A stretch of DNA of 64,000 nt, taken from the NCBI RefSeq assembly GCF_013459645.1, contig NZ_CP054861.1, forward strand, positions 2,034,001 through 2,098,000. Direction: 5' to 3'. A program made the translations under genes and the position numbers. Below the pieces are notes generated by a model. It searched no databases, was not told where the DNA came from, and worked only from the letters and a program-made list of their open reading frames with translations. The first letter of the stretch is position 1, and the number at the start of each line of letters is the position of its first letter. Shown piece by piece: positions 28,709-37,607 of this stretch. The DNA comes from Martelella sp. NC20. Lineage in GTDB: Bacteria; Pseudomonadota; Alphaproteobacteria; Rhizobiales; Rhizobiaceae.

Positions 28709-29626
28709 ATGGACCGCCTCACCAGCATGGCCGTCTATGTCAAGGCGGTTGATCTCGGCTCGTTTGCGGCCGCCGCCGATGCGCTCGGCATCTCGCCGCA
28801 GATGGTCTCCAAGCATATCGTGTTTCTGGAGGACAGGGTGGGCGCGACGCTGATCCACCGCACCACCCGTCGCCAGAGCCTTACCGATATCGGCCGTGCG
28901 TTTTACGAGCGCTGCCGGGTGATCCTTGGCGAGGCGGAGGCCGCGGAGGGGCTGGCCTCGGAGATGCACCGTCACCCCAAGGGACTGCTGAAGGTCAACG
29001 CGCCGAAAACCTTCGGCACGCTGGCGCTCGCGCCTTTCGTCACCCGGTTTCTCGAAAAATATCCGGATGTGCAGGTCGAGGTCACGCTCGAGGATCGGTT
29101 CGTGGATCCGCTGGAGGAGGGCTTCGATGTCACCATCCGGATCGGCGGAGCGGAAAGCGCCGGCCTCGCCTCGATCGCGCTGGCGCCTTACGACCTGGTG
29201 GTCTGTGCCGCCCCCGCCTATCTCGCCCGGCACGGCGCGCCGGAAACCCCGCAGGACCTGACGCGGCACGAATGCCTGATCTTCGGCCAGCGGGCCGGGC
29301 AGACGCCGTGCCGCTGGCTGTTTACCGAAAATGGCCGGGAACGGGAAATCCAGGTCAGCGGCCGGCTTTACAGCAATGACTGGCTGATGCTGTTGCGCGC
29401 CGCCGTGGAGGGGCACGGCGTCGCGCTCGGCTCGGATATCATCCTGCGGGAGGAACTGAAGGCGGGCCGTCTGGTGCGCCTGCTGACCGGCTATCGCACG
29501 CCCCCGCGCCCGATGCAGGCCCTCTATCCGGCGCGGCACAGGCCGAGCGCCAAGATCATGCGGTTCGTCGAAGGGCTTGCCGAGGCGTTTCCGCCCCGGC
29601 CCGCGCTTCAACTCGCGGCGCGATAG
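28709..29626 (+). CDS. LysR family transcriptional regulator
   Basis: A 305-residue regulator of the large CrgA/DmlR-like subgroup: MDRLTSMAVYVKAVDLGSFAAAADALGISPQMVSKHIVFLE gives the winged helix, and the effector domain has LKVNAPKTFGTLALAPFV and FDVTIRIGG. GAAGGGG lies upstream of the ATG at 28709; the much longer open frame before it is not coding. Divergent from the oxidoreductase at 28606, its likely target. Confidence 0.9.
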   Translation: MDRLTSMAVYVKAVDLGSFAAAADALGISPQMVSKHIVFLEDRVGATLIHRTTRRQSLTDIGRAFYERCRVILGEAEAAEGLASEMHRHPKGLLKVNAPKTFGTLALAPFVTRFLEKYPDVQVEVTLEDRFVDPLEEGFDVTIRIGGAESAGLASIALAPYDLVVCAAPAYLARHGAPETPQDLTRHECLIFGQRAGQTPCRWLFTENGREREIQVSGRLYSNDWLMLLRAAVEGHGVALGSDIILREELKAGRLVRLLTGYRTPPRPMQALYPARHRPSAKIMRFVEGLAEAFPPRPALQLAAR

Positions 29627-29702
29627 AGCGCGTCCAGGAAAAGTGGACACCGGTTTTCCGTCCGGACGCGTGGAAAGCAAAAGGTTGGAGCGTGTTCGCG
29701 AT

Positions 29703-29921
29703 TCAGGGAAACGCGGGCACGCGATAGGCCTCGGGGATGACGAAAACCTCGTCGGCGCGGCCATAGCCGCCGTCCCCGACCTCCTCGATCAGCACCATGG
29801 TGTGGGGCCGGGCGGCTTCGCTGAAATACTCGGTCAGCATGTCGGTGACGCGGTGGACGATTTCTTCCTTCTGGGCGCGGGTGAGTGCTGCTTCAGGGGT
29901 CTTGATGTTGACGAATGGCAT
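29703..29921 (-). CDS. 4-oxalocrotonate tautomerase family protein
   Basis: A 72-residue protein starting MPFVNIKTPE; proline-2 becomes the catalytic N-terminal base after Met removal. HTMVLIEEV matches the family core. Such enzymes tautomerise keto-enol acids; the substrate is not evident. GGAGAACCG precedes the ATG. It follows the SDR gene on the same strand after 27 bases, so the two are likely co-transcribed. Confidence 0.88.
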   Translation of the reverse strand: MPFVNIKTPEAALTRAQKEEIVHRVTDMLTEYFSEAARPHTMVLIEEVGDGGYGRADEVFVIPEAYRVPAFP

Positions 29922-29948
29922 ATCGGTTCTCCTTGCTAAATCGTGTGG

Positions 29949-30677
29949 TTAAATCATGCCGCCATTGATGCGCAGCACCTGTCCGCTGATGAAGCGGGCC
30001 TCGTCGCTGACGAGAAACGCGACGGCTCCGGCGATATCATCGGGCTCGCCGAGACGACCGGCGGGAATCGTTCTGGTGATGTTGGCGATCAGTTCCTCGC
30101 TCTTGCCGACGAAAAACAGCTCGGTGGCAACCGGACCGGGGGCGATCGCATTGACGGTGATGCCCCGTGCGGCAAGCTCCTTGGCGGCGATATGGGTCAT
30201 GGTCTCGACGGCGGCCTTGGTCGCGGCATAGACGCCGTAGGCCGGCAGTTTTGTGCCCACGACGGTGGTCGAGAAATTGACGATCCGCCCGTCATCGGCG
30301 AGCCGGTTCGCAGCTTCGCGAAGGCCGCGAAACGTGCCGCCGAAATTGACGGCGACCTGACGCGCGAAATCCTCGTCCGTAACCGTGCCGAGCGGCGACA
30401 GCGAAATCATGCCGCCATTGTTGACGAGGATATCCGCCTTTCCGAATTCGGCCTCTGCCGCATCGAACAGGGTCCTGATGCCGTCATCGGCGCCGATATC
30501 GGCCTTCACGGCAACCGCCTTGCCGCCGTTTTCCGTGATGGCCGCGACCACCTCGTCCGCGGCGGCGGCGTTCGAGGCGTAGTTGACGACGATGTCGATG
30601 CCGTCGGCGGCGAGCCGCCTTGCGATTTCCGCGCCGATCCCACGAGAGGCGCCGGTGATGATGGCTGTTCTGGTCAT
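29949..30677 (-). CDS. Short-chain dehydrogenase/reductase (FabG-like)
   Basis: A 242-residue SDR with TGASRGIGAEIARRLA (cofactor site), DILVNNGGM where most members have NNAG, a serine-containing IVNFSTTVVG and catalytic YAATKAA. The C-terminal INGGMI is typical of 3-oxoacyl-ACP reductase-like SDRs. Start at 30677 chosen because of GGGAGTTT upstream and homology; the longer frame crosses the divergent promoter. Downstream tautomerase gene and divergent LysR gene form one locus. Confidence 0.9.
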   Translation of the reverse strand: MTRTAIITGASRGIGAEIARRLAADGIDIVVNYASNAAAADEVVAAITENGGKAVAVKADIGADDGIRTLFDAAEAEFGKADILVNNGGMISLSPLGTVTDEDFARQVAVNFGGTFRGLREAANRLADDGRIVNFSTTVVGTKLPAYGVYAATKAAVETMTHIAAKELAARGITVNAIAPGPVATELFFVGKSEELIANITRTIPAGRLGEPDDIAGAVAFLVSDEARFISGQVLRINGGMI

Positions 30678-30775
30678 GGTAAACTCCCTATGTCTGTGAC
30701 TGGGTTGAAGATAAGCTCCCGCCTGAACGAAACAATCACAGAAAATTTGACAAGATAATTCGGCTGTGGTGAACA

Positions 30776-31675
30776 ATGTCCATGGACAGATTTGACCGCA
30801 TGCGCTTGTTCACCCGCGTCGTCGAGCGCGGCAGCTTCTCCGCGGCCGCCCTCGATCTCGGCCTTGCGCGCTCGACCGCGACGGAGGCGATCAAGGGGCT
30901 CGAGGCCGATCTTGGCGTGCGGCTCCTGGACCGCACCACCCGCCATGTCGCGGCAACGCTCGACGGCGCCGATTACTATCGGCGTTGTCTGGCGATCCTT
31001 GCCGATGTCGAGGAGGCCGAGGGGGCGTTCAGGGCCGGCAATCCGGACGGGCTTCTGCGCATCGATGCCCATCCTCATCTGACCCGCAATTTCCTGCTGC
31101 CCGGCCTGCCGTCGTTCCTGGCGCGATACCCCGATCTCAAGATCCATTTCGGTCAGGGCGACCGTTATGTCGATCTGGTGCGCGAGGGTTTCGATTGCGT
31201 CATCCGGGCCGGCGAACTGGAGGATAGCGGCCTGATCGCCCGCAGGCTCGGCGCGCTTGGCGAGGTCACTGCGGCAAGCCCCGCCTATCTCGAGCGGCAC
31301 GGCGTGCCGGAAACGCCGGATGATCTGGCCGGCCATATCGCGGTCGGCTTCATCTCGTCGCGCACCGGAGAGGTGATGCCGCTCGAACTGATCGAGAACG
31401 GCCGCACCCGCTACGTGGCGCTCGGAACCCGCGTGACCGCCAATGATTCCGGCACGGCCAATGCGCTGGCGCGGGCGGGTTTCGGGCTGGTCCAGGCACC
31501 GCGCTATCATTTCGCCGGGGCGCTCGAAACCGGCGAAATGATCGAAGTCCTGCCGGATTTCCCGCCGCCGCCGACACCGCTCACCGCGCTCTACCCCCAG
31601 AACCGCCACACCGCGCCGAGGCTGCGGGTGTTTCTCGAATGGGTGCAGGCGATTTTCGCCGGCGGCGAGGTCTGA
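30776..31675 (+). CDS. LysR family transcriptional regulator
   Basis: A 299-residue regulator: MSMDRFDRMRLFTRVVERGSFSAAALDLGLARSTATEAI is the winged helix and LLRIDAHPHLTRNFLLPGLPSFLARYPDL begins the effector domain. The divergent SDR-tautomerase pair starts 98 bases away and is the likely target. A second ATG at 30782 is an equally good start. Confidence 0.9.
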   Translation: MSMDRFDRMRLFTRVVERGSFSAAALDLGLARSTATEAIKGLEADLGVRLLDRTTRHVAATLDGADYYRRCLAILADVEEAEGAFRAGNPDGLLRIDAHPHLTRNFLLPGLPSFLARYPDLKIHFGQGDRYVDLVREGFDCVIRAGELEDSGLIARRLGALGEVTAASPAYLERHGVPETPDDLAGHIAVGFISSRTGEVMPLELIENGRTRYVALGTRVTANDSGTANALARAGFGLVQAPRYHFAGALETGEMIEVLPDFPPPPTPLTALYPQNRHTAPRLRVFLEWVQAIFAGGEV

Positions 31676-31693
31676 GCGGGCACTATCCGCGTT

Positions 31694-32593
31694 CTAGCCG
31701 TGCTCGCGAAGGAAAGCCTCCAGGAACTCGGCGAGCTTCAGGGCGGCGAAGGTGGGGGTTGGGCCTTCGGCGCGCACCAGCCGCATATCGCTGGCAATTT
31801 CCGCGCCTCTTGCGAAGGGGCGGAGCACAAGATGGCCGTCGCGAAGCTCGCGGGCGACTGTCATCGCCGGCAGGATCAGCACCGCCGTGCTGCGCCGGGC
31901 AAGCTCCTTCTGAAGTTCCAGCGAGGACGTTGTGAAGGCGACATCCACGGGCACGAACCCTCCCGCGCGCTGACGATCGTCGAAATCGCGGCGAATGCTG
32001 AAGGCGCGGTCGGGCATGGCGATGGCGTGGCGGCGGATGGCCTGAAGCGTGATTTCCTTCTCGCCGGCAAGAGGATGATCCGGCGCCATCACCGGATCGT
32101 GGCGTACCGACAGTGAAAACAACGTCTCGATCCGCGCATCCGATGGCGAGAACATCGTGACCGCGATATCGGTCTCGCCGGTGGTCACCGCGTTGAGCGC
32201 GATTTCCGCCGATGTCACCGTAACGGCAATCGAGATTTTCGGATAGAGCGCGTAGAACTCGGCAAGCGCCGGGGCCAGGATCGCGTTGATCACCGCTCCG
32301 TTGACATGGACCGAGACATGACCGGCATTCAATCCGCGCAGATCGTCGATCACCTGCCGTGCGCTTTCGAGATCGCGGATCATCGCGTCGGCGCGTTCGG
32401 CAAGCAGTGCGCCCGCCGGCGTCAGCGCAATGCCGCGCGCGCCGCGCTCGATCAGGACGGCGTTGAAATAGGCCTCGAGGTTTTCAAGCTGGCGGCTGAC
32501 GGCCATCGGCGAGACGCCCAGCGTTACCGCCGCCTGCCGGATCGAGCGCGAGCGCACCAGTTCGTTGAAATAGACAAGAGCCTCGATCTGCAT
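31694..32593 (-). CDS. LysR family transcriptional regulator
   Basis: A 299-residue regulator with MQIEALVYFNELVRSRSIRQAAVTLGVSPMAVSRQLENLE as DNA-binding domain and a substrate-binding-like domain (VSVHVNGAVINAILAPALAEF). It converges with the preceding LysR gene (18 bases between stops) and is divergent from the nag operon regulator. No obvious structural target is adjacent. Confidence 0.9.
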   Translation of the reverse strand: MQIEALVYFNELVRSRSIRQAAVTLGVSPMAVSRQLENLEAYFNAVLIERGARGIALTPAGALLAERADAMIRDLESARQVIDDLRGLNAGHVSVHVNGAVINAILAPALAEFYALYPKISIAVTVTSAEIALNAVTTGETDIAVTMFSPSDARIETLFSLSVRHDPVMAPDHPLAGEKEITLQAIRRHAIAMPDRAFSIRRDFDDRQRAGGFVPVDVAFTTSSLELQKELARRSTAVLILPAMTVARELRDGHLVLRPFARGAEIASDMRLVRAEGPTPTFAALKLAEFLEAFLREHG

Positions 32594-32699
32594 GGCGGTC
32601 TCGCATTTGCCGGAAACTTGATTGAGCCATCCGGTCGGCCGCAAGGCAAGGCCGGTCGCCGATGATCCCTCGATGAAATTTGTGAGACGGTCTTGCCAT

Positions 32700-32726
32700 T
32701 TGGTATTAAATTGGTATCAATATTGG
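32700..32726 (+). promoter_or_regulatory. Candidate NagR operator before the amino-sugar operon
   Basis: TTGGTAT occurs at 32700-32706 and again at 32711-32717, one helical turn apart, and TTGG recurs at 32723. Sites of the ATTGGTAT type are bound by NagR/DasR-like GntR regulators of amino-sugar genes. It lies 16 bases before the GntR gene start, so autoregulation is likely. Confidence 0.45.
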
Positions 32727-32741
32727 CAGCAGGAGACGACC

Positions 32742-33488
32742 GTGCGGGTTTTCCAGGACTTCGACATTTCGGGTGACGGGCCGATCTACCGGCGGCTGAA
32801 GGCCGAGCTGGCAAGGGCGGTTGAAAGCGGGGCGCTTGCCCATGGCGAGGCGCTTCCGCCCGAGCGCGATCTCGCCCGGATCGTCGGCGTCAGCCGGGTG
32901 ACCGTGCGCCGGGCGATCGCGGAACTGACCAGCGAGGGCTTCCTGCAGCGCCGCCATGGCGCCGGCACCTTCGTGCTTCGCCCGCCGGCACGGATCGAGC
33001 AGCCGCTGAAGCGGCTGACATCGTTTACCGAGGATATGCAGGCGCGCGGCCTCACGCCGCGCTCGCTCTGGCTGGAGCGCGGCCTGTTTGCCGCAAGCGC
33101 CGAGGAGGCCGCGGCGCTGCAGCTTGGCACCAATGCCGCTATTGCCCGCCTCAGCCGTATCCGTCTTGGCGACGATCTGCCGATGGCGATCGAACATTCC
33201 ACGCTGCCCGCCGACATTCTCGAGCGGCCCGACCTTGTCGAAACCTCGCTTTACGGGGCGCTCGCCGAGCGCGGCGTTACCATGGTGAAAGCGGAGGAGC
33301 GGATCACCGCCTGCATCCTGACCGCCGCCCAGGCAGCGCTTCTGACGGTTGCGCCCGGCGCGCCGGCGCTCGCGATCCGCCGCACCGGTTTTACGGCCGG
33401 CGGCCGGGCGGTGGAACTGACCAGAACCTATTATCGAAGCGATATCTATGACCTCGTCGCCGAGCTGACCTATGCCGGCGACCCATGA
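32742..33488 (+). CDS. GntR/HutC family regulator of amino-sugar use (NagR-like)
   Basis: A 248-residue repressor: winged helix in GPIYRRLKAELARAVESGALAHGEALPPERDLARIVGVSRVTVRRAI, then a UTRA effector domain with RIEQPLKRLTSFTEDMQARG and RLSRIRLGDDLPMAIEHSTLP. A GTG start at 32742 has AGGAG upstream. Immediately followed by the SIS deaminase and nagA genes, so N-acetylglucosamine-6-phosphate or glucosamine-6-phosphate is the expected effector. Confidence 0.9.
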   Translation: MRVFQDFDISGDGPIYRRLKAELARAVESGALAHGEALPPERDLARIVGVSRVTVRRAIAELTSEGFLQRRHGAGTFVLRPPARIEQPLKRLTSFTEDMQARGLTPRSLWLERGLFAASAEEAAALQLGTNAAIARLSRIRLGDDLPMAIEHSTLPADILERPDLVETSLYGALAERGVTMVKAEERITACILTAAQAALLTVAPGAPALAIRRTGFTAGGRAVELTRTYYRSDIYDLVAELTYAGDP

Positions 33489-33504
33489 AACGGAAGATGA
33501 CCGC

Positions 33505-34533
33505 ATGACCGACATCACCAATATGCGCCGCGAGATCGACGAGATTCCCGAAGCCGCCGCCCGGCTTCTCGACAGCCAGAGCGCAGCCCTTGCCGCGGCC
33601 GGACGGGCGCTTGCCGAAAAGGACCCCGCGGTGATCGTCACCATCGCGCGCGGCTCGTCCGATCACGCGGCGCTGTTTTTGAAATATGCGATCGAACTGA
33701 CCGTCGGCATTCCGGTCGCCTCGCTTGGACCGTCGCTTGCCTCGATCTATGGGGCGAAGCTCCGGATGAACAAAGCGGCCGCCATTTCGGTGTCGCAGTC
33801 CGGCAAGAGCCCGGACATCGTGGCGCTCGCCAAGGCCGCGCGCGCCGGCGGCGCGCTGTCGCTTGCACTGGTCAACACCATCGCCTCGCCGCTTGCGGAG
33901 ATCGCCGATCAGCCGATCGATATCGCCGCCGGCCCGGAAAAGGCGGTGGCCGCGACCAAATCCTACGTCAATTCGATCGTGGCGGGCCTTGCCGTGCTGT
34001 CGGAATGGGCCGATGACGCGGCGCTCAAGGCTGCGCTCGCAAAACTGCCGGGCGATCTCGAAAAGGCGCTGGCCTGCGACTGGTCGGCGCTGATCGATCC
34101 CTTGAAACATGCCCAGTCGCTCTATGTGCTGGGGCGCGGCCCGAGCTTTGCGATTGCCAGCGAAGCCTCGCTGAAATGCAAGGAGACCTCGGAGCTCCAC
34201 GCCGAGGCCTATTCCTCGGCGGAGGTGATGCACGGCCCGGTCTCGCTGGTCGAGCCGCGCTTCCCGGTGATCGCGTTTGCCGCCCGCGACAAGGCGGAGG
34301 ACAGCGTCGTCAGGATCGCCTCCGGCCTTGCCAAAAAGGGCGCGACGGTGTTCCTGTCATCGGACCGGGGCGAGGGGACTGAGATGCTGCCGCATGTGGC
34401 GACCGGCCATCCGCTGACCGATGCGCTGGCGCTGATCGTGCCCTATTACGGCGTCATCGAGAAACTGTCGCGCGCCCGCGGCTTCAACCCGGATGCGCCG
34501 GTGGCGCTCAACAAGGTGACGGAGACCGAATAG
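33505..34533 (+). CDS. SIS-domain glucosamine-6-phosphate deaminase (NagB-II type)
   Basis: A 342-residue protein with two sugar-isomerase domains, homologous to the isomerase half of GlmS. Seen are TIARGSSDHAALFLKYAIE, SVSQSGKSPDI, ATKSYVNSIVAGLAV, LGRGPSFAIASEASLKCKE and HAEAYSSAEVMHGPVSL. Lacking the glutaminase domain and lying between nagR and nagA, it should convert glucosamine-6-phosphate to fructose-6-phosphate and ammonia. Its stop overlaps the start of nagA by one base. Confidence 0.88.
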   Translation: MTDITNMRREIDEIPEAAARLLDSQSAALAAAGRALAEKDPAVIVTIARGSSDHAALFLKYAIELTVGIPVASLGPSLASIYGAKLRMNKAAAISVSQSGKSPDIVALAKAARAGGALSLALVNTIASPLAEIADQPIDIAAGPEKAVAATKSYVNSIVAGLAVLSEWADDAALKAALAKLPGDLEKALACDWSALIDPLKHAQSLYVLGRGPSFAIASEASLKCKETSELHAEAYSSAEVMHGPVSLVEPRFPVIAFAARDKAEDSVVRIASGLAKKGATVFLSSDRGEGTEMLPHVATGHPLTDALALIVPYYGVIEKLSRARGFNPDAPVALNKVTETE

Positions 34534-35690
34534 TGATGAAGAAGGCGATCCGCGGCGCACGGATATTCGATGGCGAAAGCTTTCTCGAAGGCCGCGCGCT
34601 GGTGTTTTCCCCGGAAGGGATCGAGGCGATCGTTTCGGCGCGTCATATTCCGGACGAATGCGAGATTATCCCGGCCGATGGCCGGATTCTGGCGCCGGGT
34701 TTCATCGATCTCCAGGTCAATGGCGGCGGCGGCCTGCTGTTCAACAACGCGCCGGATATCGAGGGGCTTCGCACCATCTGCGCCGCCCAGATCCGCTCCG
34801 GCGTCACCGCGCTGCTGCCGACGCTGATCACCGACCGGTCCGATGTGCTGCGCGCGGCAATCGAAGCCGGCAAGGCTGCATGGGAGGCGGGCGTTCCGGG
34901 CTATCTCGGCCTGCATCTCGAAGGCCCGCACCTTTCGCTTGCGAAAAAGGGCACGCATGATCCAGCGCTTATCCGCCCGATGGAGACGGAGGATTGCGAT
35001 TATTTGGTGGAACATGCCGGCAGTTTCGGCGTCGGGCTGATCACGGTCGCGCCTGAAAACGTCACCCGCCAGCAGGTCGCGCGCCTCGCGGCGGCCGGCT
35101 ATATCGTCAGCCTCGGCCATACCGGCGCGTCCTGCGCGGTCGCGCGGGAGTACCGGTTTGCGGGCGCCACCATGGCGACGCATCTTTTCAACGCGATGAG
35201 CCCGCTTGCCCATCGCGAGCCGGGCATGGTTGGCGCGGTTCTCGGCGATGGCGGATTTTCCTGCGGGCTCATTGCCGACGGATACCATGTGGATCCGGTG
35301 GCGATGGGGATTGCGCTCCGGGCAAAGGCCGGGCCTGGGAAGATATTCCTGGTTTCCGACGCGATGTCGGTCACGGGCACGGATCTTCAGAGTTTCGAAC
35401 TCAACGGCCGCACGATCTACCGCAAGGACGGTCGCCTGACGCTTGCCGACGGAACGCTCGCCGGCGCCGATACCGATCTGCTCACCTGCGTGAAGAACGT
35501 GCGCGACCTGCTGGGCGTGCCGCTGGAGGAAGCCCTGCGCATGGCCTCGCTCTATCCGGCTGACGCCGTGGGCGCGTCATCGAAGGGGCGGCTGAAACCG
35601 GGCTGCGATGCCGATCTGGTTCTGCTGACCGAGGACCTCGCGCTTTCCGCCAGCTACATTGCCGGGGAACGCGTCTACAGCGCGGCCTGA
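34533..35690 (+). CDS. nagA: N-acetylglucosamine-6-phosphate deacetylase
   Basis: Amidohydrolase of 385 residues that removes acetate from GlcNAc-6-phosphate. Motifs: LAPGFIDLQVNGGGG, GLHLEGPHLSLAKKGTH (metal Glu), SLGHTGASC, GATMATHLFNAMSPLAHREPG (metal His), and LVSDAMSVTG (catalytic Asp). The GTG at 34533 overlaps the upstream TAG; an ATG directly after it is an alternative start. Last gene of the amino-sugar operon; recycling of peptidoglycan or chitin sugars is the likely use. Confidence 0.94.
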   Translation: MMKKAIRGARIFDGESFLEGRALVFSPEGIEAIVSARHIPDECEIIPADGRILAPGFIDLQVNGGGGLLFNNAPDIEGLRTICAAQIRSGVTALLPTLITDRSDVLRAAIEAGKAAWEAGVPGYLGLHLEGPHLSLAKKGTHDPALIRPMETEDCDYLVEHAGSFGVGLITVAPENVTRQQVARLAAAGYIVSLGHTGASCAVAREYRFAGATMATHLFNAMSPLAHREPGMVGAVLGDGGFSCGLIADGYHVDPVAMGIALRAKAGPGKIFLVSDAMSVTGTDLQSFELNGRTIYRKDGRLTLADGTLAGADTDLLTCVKNVRDLLGVPLEEALRMASLYPADAVGASSKGRLKPGCDADLVLLTEDLALSASYIAGERVYSAA

Positions 35691-35696
35691 GGGGCT

Positions 35697-37505
35697 CTAC
35701 GCCATGTCCTTGCCGGTCACCTTCACCGTCGGGTCGATCTGCCGGCGTTTGGGGCGCATCAGCGGTTCGGGGCTGACGGGGTGGGTGTGGAGCATGTCGG
35801 CGCCGGCCATGATGCCCTCGACCGCCTGGATCTCCAGCCGCTTGGCGTCGCGCTTGCGGATATCGTCGGTGATCGCGATCGCCTCCTCCTCGCTGGTGCC
35901 GAGCGCCACCAGGGTCTCACGACCGAAGGCGAGGCCGGATTCCAGCGTTTCGCGCAATTCGTACTCCACGCCGCGCTGACGCAGCGCAAGCGTGTGGCCG
36001 CGATCGTAGGATCGGGCGTAGATGTGGGCGCGCGGGAAATTCTCCTGCACCACGTCGATCACCCGGTCGGTGATCTCGCGCCTCTGGGTGCAGACAGCAA
36101 CGATCTTTGCCTTCTCGATCCCCGCCGCGATCAGCACGTCCTTGCGGGTGCCATCGCCGAAATAGATGTGGAAGCCGAAGGCCGAGGCCTGGCGGATGCG
36201 CTCGGCGGAGAAATCGATGATCGTCACCTCGCGGCCGCTCGCCAGCAGAATTTGCGCGGCGATCTGGCCGAAGCGCGAAAACCCGATCATCAGCACGTCC
36301 GCGCTCGCACCCTCGAAATCCTCCTCCATCTCCTCATGCGCCTCGCGGCGGGCATAAAGCCGCTCGGCCAGACGGACGCAGAGCGGCGTCGCGACCATGG
36401 AGACCGTCACGATCGCGATCAGCAGCGAGGCGGTGGCGTTGGAGAAGATGCCGGCGGCGGCGGCCGTCGAAAACATCACGAAGCCGAATTCCCCGCCTTG
36501 CGGCAAAAGCGCTGCAATCCTGATCGCATCCTCATGGGGCGATCCCGTCAGACGACATAGCGCGTAGATGACAGCGGCCTTGACGACGATCAGCACCGGA
36601 ACGGCGATGACGATCAAGAGGATGTTCTCGTAGACCACGGTGAGTTCGAGCGACAGGCCGACAGCGATGAAGAAAACCGCGAGGAACACGCCGCGAAAGG
36701 GTTCGATATCGGCCTCAAGTTCATGACGGTAGGAGGATTCGGCGAGCATGACGCCGGCGAGAAACGCGCCCATCGCCATCGACAACCCGACCATCTGCAT
36801 CATCATCGCCGCGCCGATAACGAGGAACAGCGCGGCCACGATCATCACCTCGCGCGCGCCTGTCGCGGCGATGATCTGGAACACCGGCGTCAGCACGTAG
36901 CGGCCGGCGGCGATCATCAGCACAACGACGCCGGCGGCAATCCCGGCATTCATCAGCACGTCCGAAGTGCTCGCCTCCTCCACGCCGCCGCCCAGAATGC
37001 TGGCGAGCGCCAGAAGCGGCACGATCGCGATATCCTGGAACAGCAGCATCGAGAACGAACGCTGGCCATAACGGGTATTGACGTCGCCGCTGTCGTCGAG
37101 GATCTGCATCGCGAAGGCGGTGGACGACAGCGCCAGGCCGAAACCGGCGATCACCGCTGCCGGCCAGGCCCCGATACCGCCGAATTTGGCAAGCGGCACC
37201 AGCACGGCGCCAGTGACCAGCACCTGTGCGAGGCCAAGCCCGAAAATATCCTTGCGCATCGTCCAGAGCCTGGATGGCTTCAGTTCAAGCCCGATCATGA
37301 ACAGCAGGAACACGATCCCGAGCTCGGCGACATGCAGCACCTCCTCGCCGTTGCTGATGCGCTGCAACACCGGGCCGATCACGATCCCGCCGGCCAGATA
37401 GCCGAGAACCGTGCCGAGCCCGAGTCGCTTGAACAGCGGCGCGGCGATGGTCGCGGCCCCCAGCATCCACACGGTTTCGGTGAAAAGGCTCTGCGTAGTT
37501 GCCAT
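35697..37505 (-). CDS. Monovalent cation:proton antiporter-2 family protein (KefB/KefC-like)
   Basis: A 602-residue inner-membrane antiporter. Residues about 5-380 form 12-13 membrane segments (LAGGIVIGPVLQRISNGEEVLHVAELGIVFLLFMIGLEL and SSTAFAMQIL are typical). A Rossmann TrkA-N domain follows (VLMIGFSRFGQIAAQILLASG, then HIYFGDGTRKDVLIAAGIEKA), ending in a charged tail. Family members exchange K+ for H+ and are gated by glutathione adducts or nucleotides. ATG 37505 is chosen by homology. Convergent with nagA, divergent from pmbA. Confidence 0.9.
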   Translation of the reverse strand: MATTQSLFTETVWMLGAATIAAPLFKRLGLGTVLGYLAGGIVIGPVLQRISNGEEVLHVAELGIVFLLFMIGLELKPSRLWTMRKDIFGLGLAQVLVTGAVLVPLAKFGGIGAWPAAVIAGFGLALSSTAFAMQILDDSGDVNTRYGQRSFSMLLFQDIAIVPLLALASILGGGVEEASTSDVLMNAGIAAGVVVLMIAAGRYVLTPVFQIIAATGAREVMIVAALFLVIGAAMMMQMVGLSMAMGAFLAGVMLAESSYRHELEADIEPFRGVFLAVFFIAVGLSLELTVVYENILLIVIAVPVLIVVKAAVIYALCRLTGSPHEDAIRIAALLPQGGEFGFVMFSTAAAAGIFSNATASLLIAIVTVSMVATPLCVRLAERLYARREAHEEMEEDFEGASADVLMIGFSRFGQIAAQILLASGREVTIIDFSAERIRQASAFGFHIYFGDGTRKDVLIAAGIEKAKIVAVCTQRREITDRVIDVVQENFPRAHIYARSYDRGHTLALRQRGVEYELRETLESGLAFGRETLVALGTSEEEAIAITDDIRKRDAKRLEIQAVEGIMAGADMLHTHPVSPEPLMRPKRRQIDPTVKVTGKDMA

Positions 37506-37607
37506 AAATAGGTTCCTGGATTGCAAGAAAACGGGAGGGCCGGCGCGACGGCACTTGATGCGCAATGAAGTGAACAATAAATGAGGGCGCAAGGAAAGGC
37601 CAAAGCC

